From the NCBI GenBank assembly GCA_030667735.1, contig DAOUVG010000111.1, forward strand, positions 1 through 5,961: a stretch of DNA of 5,961 nt, given 5' to 3'. Positions 1-4,631 of this stretch are shown here, piece after piece. The position numbers were made by a program, and so were the translations under genes. How positions within the stretch are numbered: the first letter of the stretch is position 1; each line of letters opens with the position of its first letter. The notes beneath the pieces were generated by a model. The model made no database searches. It saw nothing but the letters and a program-made list of their open reading frames with translations, and had not been told where the DNA came from. Source of the DNA: Dehalococcoidales bacterium (GTDB lineage: Bacteria; Chloroflexota; Dehalococcoidia; Dehalococcoidales; Fen-1064).

Positions 1-668
1 TCGCCATCCGCCGGGTCATCGTAGTAGAGGACTGCATAATAGGAGCGTGCCGGCGTGGCTGATAGCGTTACTTCAAAACCGGGATAGACACCGGCATCAG
101 CCAGAGGTGTGATGGCAAGCACAGTCGAAGTGTCCGGCTCTCCCCCGAGTGTCACCGTATGCAGCACCAGCCACCCCGGCTTATCGATGCAGGCTTTTAT
201 TGTGACAGTACCTCCCGCGGCACTGGTGGTATCCACTTCAATATATGGTGATAATCCTTGCATGGAGAAAGACACCCTTAGCACCTCATCCTCCACACTG
301 ACCGGCGGGTCATCGTCGCCACCCGGCGAAAAGGTAAAGGCTTCGTCCGCAGGGTCATCGTAGTAGAGCATTCCGATAATATCGATATCACTGATGACCG
401 TACCCCCAACTGCCATGTCAATGCTGGCGTACTCTCCCTGCTCGGGAAGGTAGGCACGGGCAATCTCGGCACTGGTATCCGGTTCTCCCGCAGACGTAGT
501 CGGGCGCAGTATCAGCCAGCCCGGTTTATCAATAACCACCCGGAATGTGATTATGGCGTCCTCGGTACTCTGGTCGACGACCTCCAGCAGAGGAGTGGGC
601 AGGACTGTCTGACAAGCAGCTAGTACGAGACATGCAATAAGAAATACAGCCAGCATAACTTTAACCAT
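1..668 (-). CDS. Lipoprotein with two tandem beta-rich repeat domains (DUF7282-like), C-terminus cut by window edge
   Basis: The minus-strand frame is open from ATG at 668 to the window edge, giving 222 residues with no stop. Residues 1-18 are a short signal peptide (K3, then a hydrophobic stretch) ending in the lipobox LAAC with Cys19, so the product should be lipid-anchored and exported. Two similar domains follow, at about residues 29-113 and 130-222. Shared landmarks are IDKPGWLxL (46-54 and 161-169), GEPDTS (61-66 and 176-181) and YYDDPAD (102-108 and 215-221). An acidic, proline-containing linker (SPGGDDDPP, 114-122) joins them. The pattern DQ...V...DKPGW(L/V)(I/V)L...YYDD resembles, from memory, DUF7282-type domains of archaeal and Chloroflexota surface proteins; their function is not known to me. 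A strong RBS (AAGGAGG, 673-679) lies 4 nt before the ATG and a good promoter lies further upstream. The gene is divergent from the oxidoreductase operon. The coding call is firm; the family name is tentative. Confidence 0.82.
   Translation of the reverse strand, partial: MVKVMLAVFLIACLVLAACQTVLPTPLLEVVDQSTEDAIITFRVVIDKPGWLILRPTTSAGEPDTSAEIARAYLPEQGEYASIDMAVGGTVISDIDIIGMLYYDDPADEAFTFSPGGDDDPPVSVEDEVLRVSFSMQGLSPYIEVDTTSAAGGTVTIKACIDKPGWLVLHTVTLGGEPDTSTVLAITPLADAGVYPGFEVTLSATPARSYYAVLYYDDPADG
7..29 (-). repeat. Copy 2 of an internal coding repeat (YYDDPAD segment)
   Basis: This 23-nt stretch matches positions 346-368 with one mismatch (c versus a at the sixth base). The copies lie 339 nt (113 codons) apart in the same reading frame of the lipoprotein gene. 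Both encode the end of a repeat domain, at LYYDDPAD. Near-identity at the DNA level shows that the two domains arose by internal duplication, or that this segment has been homogenised since. Confidence 0.85.
346..368 (-). repeat. Copy 1 of an internal coding repeat (YYDDPAD segment)
   Basis: Partner of the copy at 7-29, with 22 of 23 bases identical and in the same frame. It encodes the YYDDPAD motif closing the first domain of the lipoprotein (residues 102-108). Confidence 0.85.
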
Positions 669-700
669 ATCGCCTCCTTGGTTCCCCGGCACTCGTCCCA

Positions 701-730
701 ATTGTATCCCGCTACAGAAGGAATTGTAAA
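701..730 (-). promoter_or_regulatory. Sigma-70-type promoter for the lipoprotein gene
   Basis: Read on the minus strand, a -35 element TTTACA (725-730, 5 of 6 consensus bases) and a -10 element TACAAT (701-706, 5 of 6) are separated by 18 nt. The predicted start of transcription is near 694, leaving a leader of about 26 nt with the AAGGAGG ribosome-binding site at 673-679. This is inferred from sequence match only. Confidence 0.65.
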
Positions 731-769
731 GACCACAAAGGCATTCCGGCTCCCTCTTTACTCACTCCA

Positions 770-801
770 CACTGGTGTTGACGAAGCAGGACAGTGGTGT
801 T
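770..801 (+). repeat. 10-bp direct repeat spaced 22 bp across the operon promoter, possible regulator sites
   Basis: CACTGGTGTT at 770-779 recurs as CAGTGGTGTT at 792-801, with 9 of 10 bases identical. The start-to-start distance is 22 bp, close to two helical turns, so both copies face the same side of the DNA. The first copy overlaps the -35 element (778-783); the second ends at the first base of the -10 element (801-806). The left copy also sits in a small inverted repeat (ACAC-TG-GTGT, 769-778). This geometry suits a DNA-binding regulator of the downstream operon, but no known regulator motif is recognised. Confidence 0.4.
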
Positions 802-806
802 AGACT
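778..806 (+). promoter_or_regulatory. Sigma-70-type promoter of the oxidoreductase-crotonase operon
   Basis: The -35 element TTGACG (778-783, 5 of 6 consensus) and the -10 element TAGACT (801-806, 4 of 6) are spaced by exactly 17 nt. Transcription should begin near 813, giving a leader of about 77 nt before the TTG start at 890. No other promoter-like sequence of this quality was seen before the first gene, so the five genes to 4432 probably depend on it. Confidence 0.65.
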
Positions 807-837
807 CTGCACAGCGCAGATAAATAATAACCCCCAA

Positions 838-859
838 TAGATACACCGTGGGGTATCTA
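838..859 (+). repeat. Palindrome in the operon leader (possible operator or leader hairpin)
   Basis: The arms TAGATAC (838-844) and GTATCTA (853-859) are perfect reverse complements. Inside them, after one mismatch, CC (846-847) can pair with GG (850-851), leaving a tiny GT loop. The element lies about 25 nt downstream of the predicted transcription start and 16 nt upstream of the ribosome-binding site of the first gene. It has no T-tract, so it is not an intrinsic terminator. It could be a dimeric repressor's operator or a hairpin stabilising the message. Confidence 0.45.
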
Positions 860-875
860 CGGGAAAGAACGGAAA

Positions 876-881
876 GAGGAG
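876..881 (+). promoter_or_regulatory. Ribosome-binding site that selects the TTG start of the ferredoxin subunit
   Basis: GAGGAG at 876-881 is followed by 8 nt and then TTG at 890. The upstream in-frame GTG at 848 lies inside the leader palindrome and has no Shine-Dalgarno sequence before it. The RBS would itself fall inside the coding region if GTG 848 were used, which favours TTG. Confidence 0.7.
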
Positions 882-889
882 AGCGGCCA

Positions 890-1129
890 TTGTCCAGGGG
901 TGAAATTGCGATAAACGAGCAACTGTGCAAGGGCTGCGGTTACTGCGTCAGGTTCTGCCCTCAAAGCTGCATTGCCATTCCCGGAGACAGGTTCAGTCCG
1001 CAGGGATACCTGCTTGCCGTTTTCACCGAGCCGGACAAGTGCAACGCATGCAGTATCTGCGGCTGGATGTGCCCTGAATTCGCAATAGACGTGTACAGGT
1101 ACGTTGAGGCAGAGACGCCCTCTGCCTAA
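890..1129 (+). CDS. 2-oxoacid:ferredoxin oxidoreductase, delta subunit (2x[4Fe-4S] ferredoxin, KorD-like)
   Basis: Encodes 79 residues with two complete CxxCxxCxxxC motifs: C13-C16-C19-C23 (CKGCGYCVRFC) and C51-C54-C57-C61 (CNACSICGWMC), each followed by proline as in bacterial-type ferredoxins. These should bind two [4Fe-4S] clusters. An additional Cys27 is not part of either motif. The role is to carry electrons from the catalytic subunits to soluble ferredoxin in the cytoplasm. The size, the two-cluster layout and the position directly before the alpha gene match the delta subunits of four-subunit 2-oxoacid:ferredoxin oxidoreductases. TTG at 890 is chosen because GAGGAG lies 8 nt upstream and the mature motif spacing then starts at a normal distance from the N-terminus; a GTG at 848 would add 14 residues without an RBS. 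The gap to the alpha gene is 26 nt. Confidence 0.88.
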   Translation: MSRGEIAINEQLCKGCGYCVRFCPQSCIAIPGDRFSPQGYLLAVFTEPDKCNACSICGWMCPEFAIDVYRYVEAETPSA

Positions 1130-1155
1130 CGCCACCCTTTGAGGAGTTTGTTGAC

Positions 1156-2250
1156 GTGCCCGAGAGGATACTGGTACAGGGAAACGAATCTATCGGCTGG
1201 GGGGCGATAAGCGCCGGCTGCCGTCACTTCTTCGGCTATCCAATCACCCCTCAGAACGAGATAACCGATTTCTTCGCAAGGGAACTCCCTGAAATCGGTG
1301 GAGTGTTTGTTCAATCGGAAAGTGAAGCCGCGTCGGCAGCCATGCTCTACGGAGCAGCCGCCGCCGGAGTCCGCGTCATTACCTCCACATCCGGCGCCGG
1401 ATGGGGATTGATGCAGGAGGGGATGTCCCAACTGGCCAACGCCGAGCTGCCCTGCGTCATCGTGAACATGCAGCGCGGCGGTCCGGGACAGGGCACCACG
1501 CGTCACGCCCAGATGGACTACCTCTCGGCGACACGGGGTGGTGGCCAGGGAGGCTACAAGACGATAGTACTGACCCCGGCCAGCGTGCAGGAGTGCCACG
1601 ATCTGGTCCAGCTTGCCTTCCACCTGGCCGATAAGTACCGTAACCCGGTGGTGGTCCTCGGTGACGGTATCCTGGGACAGATGGCCGAGCCCCTGGAGAG
1701 GAGCACAATAGAATTCGACCCCCTGCCGGAGAAGTACTGGACCATCCGGGGCATGGGAGAGCGCGATGCTGAGACTCACAACTTCATCTCCTGCGGTCAG
1801 GGAGGTGTCATCCCGGTGCTGCCGTACACCAGCTACGGCGCATTCCTCCAGCGGCTTGAAGAGAAATACCAGGCCATGTCTGCCGACGAGGTGAGATATG
1901 AGATCTACCGCATCGAAGACGCCCGGTTGCTCATGGTAGCTTACGGTTCGACGGCGCGAGTGTGCCAGGAGGCAGTGGACATGGCGCGCGCAGAAGGCAT
2001 CAGTACCGGCCTGCTCCGGCCAATCAGCCTGTGGCCATTTCCTACCGATGTAATCCGCCAGAAAGCGGCATCCGGTACAGAGTTCCTTGTCGTAGAAGAC
2101 AGCCTCGGTCAGCTGGTTGACGATGTCCGATACGCCGTCGAGGGCAAGAGCCAGGTACACTTCCTGGGTATCCTCGACCGGCACCTGCCCACGGATGGCG
2201 GCATGATTCTCCCCAACCGCGTCCTTGATGAGATAAAGAAGGTTTCATGA
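1156..2250 (+). CDS. vorB: 2-oxoacid:ferredoxin oxidoreductase, alpha subunit (VorB-type, 3-methyl-2-oxobutanoate dehydrogenase subunit)
   Basis: The 364-residue length is typical of the short VorB/KorA alpha subunit. The N-terminal pyrimidine-binding domain begins GNESIGWGAISAGC (9-22) and has the signature YPITP (28-32), whose Thr31 is expected at the active site. It continues with SESEAASAAMLYGAAAAG (54-71) and RGGPGQG (107-113). A C-terminal transketolase-like domain II spans about 256-345 with LRPISLWPFP (287-296). With the beta subunit it forms the TPP active site that decarboxylates a 2-oxo acid to acyl-CoA. Overall pattern matches remembered VorB proteins (AELPCVIVN, DKYRNPVVVLGDG), hence the symbol, but the true substrate is not proven. 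Oddity: the usual proline-containing SxPG segment reads TSGAGWG (78-84). The GTG start is supported by GAGGAG at 1141-1146 with 9 nt spacing. Its stop overlaps the next gene's ATG by 4 nt. Confidence 0.88.
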   Translation: MPERILVQGNESIGWGAISAGCRHFFGYPITPQNEITDFFARELPEIGGVFVQSESEAASAAMLYGAAAAGVRVITSTSGAGWGLMQEGMSQLANAELPCVIVNMQRGGPGQGTTRHAQMDYLSATRGGGQGGYKTIVLTPASVQECHDLVQLAFHLADKYRNPVVVLGDGILGQMAEPLERSTIEFDPLPEKYWTIRGMGERDAETHNFISCGQGGVIPVLPYTSYGAFLQRLEEKYQAMSADEVRYEIYRIEDARLLMVAYGSTARVCQEAVDMARAEGISTGLLRPISLWPFPTDVIRQKAASGTEFLVVEDSLGQLVDDVRYAVEGKSQVHFLGILDRHLPTDGGMILPNRVLDEIKKVS

Positions 2251-3005
2251 CAGAGAAGAAAGAGCTGGTCTACACAAAACCTGAACTCAAACTGGGGTAC
2301 GGCTGGGGGCACTGCCCCGGCTGTCACCACCCTATCGTGGAGAAGCTGGTCTGCGAGGTGCTCGAAGAGATGGACCTGGCGGGTAGAGCCGTCGGCGTTG
2401 CCGGTGTCGGGTGCAGCTTCGGCTTCTTCGCCAGCATTAACATCGACGGTGCCAACTGTGCTCACGGCGCAGCCCCGGCAGTGGCCACCGGCATCAAGCA
2501 CGCCCTTTACGGAAAGCCCCTCGTCTTCACTATTCAGGGTGATGGCGACTGCGCCGCCATCGGTGGTGGTTATGTCCTCAACGCCGCCGCACGGGGCGAG
2601 AAGATAACCATCATTATGGTCAATAACGCGAACTACGGGACCACCGGGGGACAGCTTGCCCCGACCACCATCATGGGCCAGGTCACATCCACCACCCCTC
2701 ACGGCCGTAATGCCGGCCAGGGCTACCCCATACACCTGCCGGAACTCCTCGTCGGGATGCAGGGAGTAGCCTTCACAGCGCGCGCCGCCCCTTTCACACC
2801 GGCAGGTTACCTTCGGGCCAAGAGCTATCTCAAGACTGCTTTCCAGAGACAGCTTGGTGAAGCCGGTCTGACCTTCGTGGAACTGCTCTCCGCCTGTCCT
2901 CCCAACTGGCATATGACGCCTCTGGAGGCAATCCAGTGGATGGAGGACAAGATGCTACCCGAGTACCCCGAGGGCATCTTCAAGGATAGTGGCGGGGAGC
3001 AATGA
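2247..3005 (+). CDS. 2-oxoacid:ferredoxin oxidoreductase, beta subunit (TPP-binding, KorB/VorA-like)
   Basis: Encodes 252 residues of the TPP-binding subunit. The thiamine-diphosphate motif is clear: GDGD (98-101), then NN (126-127) and YGTTGGQ (130-136). Four cysteines match the positions that ligate the [4Fe-4S] cluster in family structures: C23 and C26 in HCPGC, C56 in VGCSF, and C217 in SACPPNW. The subunit therefore holds the proximal cluster between TPP and the delta-subunit ferredoxin. The start ATG overlaps the alpha stop (ATGA, 2247-2250). A weak AAGAAGG at 2236-2242 lies only 4 nt upstream, so translation is probably coupled to the alpha gene, as expected for subunits needed in equal amounts. 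Oddities: the family motif HGR reads HGA (73-75), and the residue after YG, usually Met or Leu, is Thr132. Both are close to the substrate site in homologues. The family is certain; the substrate is not. Confidence 0.9.
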   Translation: MTEKKELVYTKPELKLGYGWGHCPGCHHPIVEKLVCEVLEEMDLAGRAVGVAGVGCSFGFFASINIDGANCAHGAAPAVATGIKHALYGKPLVFTIQGDGDCAAIGGGYVLNAAARGEKITIIMVNNANYGTTGGQLAPTTIMGQVTSTTPHGRNAGQGYPIHLPELLVGMQGVAFTARAAPFTPAGYLRAKSYLKTAFQRQLGEAGLTFVELLSACPPNWHMTPLEAIQWMEDKMLPEYPEGIFKDSGGEQ

Positions 3006-3013
3006 CGGCCGAC

Positions 3014-3018
3014 AGGAG
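3014..3018 (+). promoter_or_regulatory. Ribosome-binding site that selects the GTG start of the gamma subunit
   Basis: AGGAG at 3014-3018 is 6 nt before GTG 3025. Alternatives are worse: GTG 2989 has no RBS and would overlap the beta gene by 17 nt, and ATG 3043 has GGAG only 2 nt away. Confidence 0.65.
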
Positions 3019-3024
3019 AAGTCC

Positions 3025-3591
3025 GTGAACAGAACGGGAGCAATGAGGCATGACGTGATAATGGCCGGAGTAGGCGGTCGGGGCGTACTCATGGCCGGAC
3101 TGCTGCTGGCACAGGCAGGAATGACAGAATACCGTAACGTACTCTGGTTCCCTTCCTACGCTAGTACCATGAGGGGAGGGCCCTGTGAATGTACCGTTAT
3201 CCTTTCCAATAATATTATCGCCTCACCGATGCTGTCCCTGGCACAGGCAGTTATCATCATGGAGACCAGCCAGGCCGGACCGTTTGAGAACAGGGTCCAG
3301 CCCGGCGGTATTGCAATAGTGGAAAGCACCGGTCTGTCGGAGAAGATGGGGCGTGACGACATCACGACTCTCTACATACCCGCCGTTGAAAGGGCGGTAG
3401 CGCTGGGTAATGCCCAGGTGGTGAATCTCCTCCTGCTGGGGGCATACATCGAAACGACCGGCGTCCTCAGCCCGGAGGCTATCGACAGGGTGCTGGAAAA
3501 CAGGCTGGCCGGTCGGGGCAGGGAGCAGTTGCTGGCCCTGAACAAACGTGCCCTCAGAGAGGGCATGAAAGCAGCGAGAGACCCTGCTTAG
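3025..3591 (+). CDS. 2-oxoacid:ferredoxin oxidoreductase, gamma subunit (KorC/PorG-like)
   Basis: Encodes 188 residues of the gamma domain family, common to pyruvate, 2-oxoglutarate, isovalerate and indolepyruvate ferredoxin oxidoreductases. The nucleotide-fold start is visible as VIMAGVGGRGVLMAG (11-25), a glycine-rich loop. The family's RGG motif appears in SYASTMRGGPCECTVILS (44-61), followed by a central segment that ends near VVNLLLLGAYIE. The gamma domain is thought to help bind CoA in the assembled enzyme. In most remembered relatives the segment before RGG reads SYGPE or SYGAE, whereas here it reads SYAST, matching the pattern of small deviations seen in alpha and beta. The gap to the beta gene is 19 nt and to the crotonase gene 55 nt, so it lies inside the operon. 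The start is GTG, chosen by its RBS. Confidence 0.86.
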   Translation: MNRTGAMRHDVIMAGVGGRGVLMAGLLLAQAGMTEYRNVLWFPSYASTMRGGPCECTVILSNNIIASPMLSLAQAVIIMETSQAGPFENRVQPGGIAIVESTGLSEKMGRDDITTLYIPAVERAVALGNAQVVNLLLLGAYIETTGVLSPEAIDRVLENRLAGRGREQLLALNKRALREGMKAARDPA

Positions 3592-3646
3592 AGAAGCCGA
3601 ACCTGTCCGCCGGACCATCCAACGCCACGACAGAAGGAGGGACAAA

Positions 3647-4432
3647 ATGCCGGAGGTAATTGTACGCCGGGACGGACCGGTGCTTCGCATCAGTCTGAAC
3701 AGACCGGAGCGCCGGAACGCTCTGGACCATGAGGCCATTAACCAAATCCTGGACGCACTGGAACCGGTCCCGAACGACGATGACTGCCGCGTTGTCGTCA
3801 TCAGTGGGGAAGGTTCCGGCTTCTGCTCCGGGGACGACATGGGAGGCATGGGGCAGCCGACCAGCCCACGCTGGAAGGGCTTGAAGCCAGGCGCGGCTGT
3901 CCTGCCCCAGCAAGCCCTCATCAGGACACTGCGGACGCTGCCCAGGCCCGTGGTGGTCTCTATCCACGGTTATGCCCTGGGGATGGGTCTGGACATGGCG
4001 CTGGCCTGCGACATCAGGATATGCACCGAGACCGCTGAGCTCGGCGACCCCCGCACCGACCGCGCCCTCTATGCCGCCACCGGTATCACCTACCAGCTAC
4101 CCCGTGCCGTCGGGTACGGGCGTGCGCTGGCAATGATGCTCCTGGCCGAGCGTATATCCGGCAAGGAAGCAGAACGCATCGGACTCGTCTACAGGGCAGT
4201 ACCCGAGGAAGAACTCACAGCCACGGTCGAGGGTATCGTCGGGAAGCTGGCCACGGCGGCCACGAAATCGATTGCCGTTATCAAGGAACAAATGGCGGTG
4301 CAGATGGACCTGGCCTATGACCTGGCGGCACGCCACTCCGTGGCAGTACGCAGCAGCTACACCCTCGAAGACACGCAGGAGGGGATTACGGCGTTCTTCG
4401 AGAAGAGACCGCCTCACTTCACCGGACAGTAG
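3647..4432 (+). CDS. Crotonase-superfamily protein (enoyl-CoA hydratase/isomerase family), atypical active site
   Basis: The 261-residue length is standard for a crotonase monomer. LNRPERRNALD (17-27) is the family's N-terminal signature. Oxyanion-hole segments are GFCSGDDM (58-65) and GYALGMGLDMALACD (108-122), where the usual GGG reads GMG. By alignment from memory with rat mitochondrial enoyl-CoA hydratase, Glu144 corresponds to Asp116. The Glu164 region (QPE) reads LGDPRTDRA (132-140), with Arg136 in place of the Glu. The acid used by PaaG-type isomerases (in LIPDCGG) falls at Ala144. An acyl-CoA substrate is likely, but ordinary hydration chemistry is doubtful. Other crotonase reactions include isomerisation, thioester hydrolysis, dehalogenation and C-C cleavage. 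Start ATG has an ideal AAGGAGG at 3634-3640, 6 nt away. It is the last gene of the operon, 55 nt after the gamma gene and directly before a terminator. Confidence 0.85.
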   Translation: MPEVIVRRDGPVLRISLNRPERRNALDHEAINQILDALEPVPNDDDCRVVVISGEGSGFCSGDDMGGMGQPTSPRWKGLKPGAAVLPQQALIRTLRTLPRPVVVSIHGYALGMGLDMALACDIRICTETAELGDPRTDRALYAATGITYQLPRAVGYGRALAMMLLAERISGKEAERIGLVYRAVPEEELTATVEGIVGKLATAATKSIAVIKEQMAVQMDLAYDLAARHSVAVRSSYTLEDTQEGITAFFEKRPPHFTGQ

Positions 4433-4434
4433 CC

Positions 4435-4466
4435 AAAGGCAGCGTTATCGAGGGCTGCCTTTATTT
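4435..4466 (+). terminator. Intrinsic terminator of the oxidoreductase-crotonase operon
   Basis: The arms AAAGGCAGC (4435-4443) and GCTGCCTTT (4454-4462) form a perfect 9-bp stem with a 10-nt loop, followed by ATTTATT. The element starts 2 nt after the crotonase stop codon. The T-run is interrupted by single A residues, so efficiency may be moderate. Confidence 0.75.
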
Positions 4467-4491
4467 ATTCATCAGGTTGAGCGTAGACCAT

Positions 4492-4518
4492 CGGGCGACC
4501 ACTGTCAGCTATCGCCCG
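4492..4518. repeat. Inverted repeat between terminator and tyrS promoter
   Basis: CGGGCGA (4492-4498) and TCGCCCG (4512-4518) are perfect reverse complements, separated by 13 nt. There is no T-tract, so it is not a standard terminator. A second, weaker inverted repeat follows: ACCGGC (4534-4539) with GCCGGT (4553-4558), also with a 13-nt gap, ending one base before the tyrS -35 element. They could be regulator sites or backup stem-loops on readthrough transcripts. No known motif is recognised. Confidence 0.45.
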
Positions 4519-4558
4519 TGATACACCTGGAATACCGGCCCTTCCCGAGTCTGCCGGT

Positions 4559-4587
4559 TTGATAGACATCGCAGCAGGTGATAGAAT
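4559..4587 (+). promoter_or_regulatory. Sigma-70-type promoter of the tyrosyl-tRNA synthetase gene
   Basis: The -35 element TTGATA (4559-4564, 5 of 6 consensus) and the -10 element TAGAAT (4582-4587, 5 of 6) are separated by exactly 17 nt. The predicted start near 4594 leaves a leader of roughly 38 nt, too short for a T-box riboswitch. Confidence 0.7.
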
Positions 4588-4631
4588 CTGAGAAGTGAAA
4601 GAGATTGCGCAAGCACTCGGGAAAGAGGTGA

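Noticed and set aside
109..363. 84-codon plus-strand frame, Ser/Thr/Pro-rich
   Set aside because: It is the shadow of the minus-strand lipoprotein, which has a lipobox, RBS, promoter and repeated domains.
848..889. GTG 848 as start of the ferredoxin subunit
   Set aside because: No Shine-Dalgarno sequence precedes it; it falls in the centre of the palindrome, and it would place the good GAGGAG site inside the gene.
1126..2184. Long open frame (352 codons) on the minus strand
   Set aside because: It lies opposite the alpha-subunit gene, has no ribosome-binding site or recognisable domain, and its translation is of low-complexity antisense type. GC-rich codon use creates it by chance.
2109..2912. 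267-codon open frame on the minus strand
   Set aside because: It is antisense to the beta-subunit gene, whose TPP and cysteine motifs prove the plus-strand frame is coding.
2989..3024. GTG 2989 as start of the gamma subunit
   Set aside because: It would overlap the beta gene by 17 nt without an RBS, while GTG 3025 has AGGAG at 6 nt.
3605..3615. Small hairpin (GTCC-GCC-GGAC) between the gamma and crotonase genes as a terminator
   Set aside because: The stem is only 4 bp and has no T-tract, so transcription should continue into the crotonase gene.
4433..4631. T-box riboswitch controlling tyrS
   Set aside because: No AGGGTGGNACCGCG-like box or antiterminator/terminator pair is present, and the leader after the predicted promoter is only about 38 nt.
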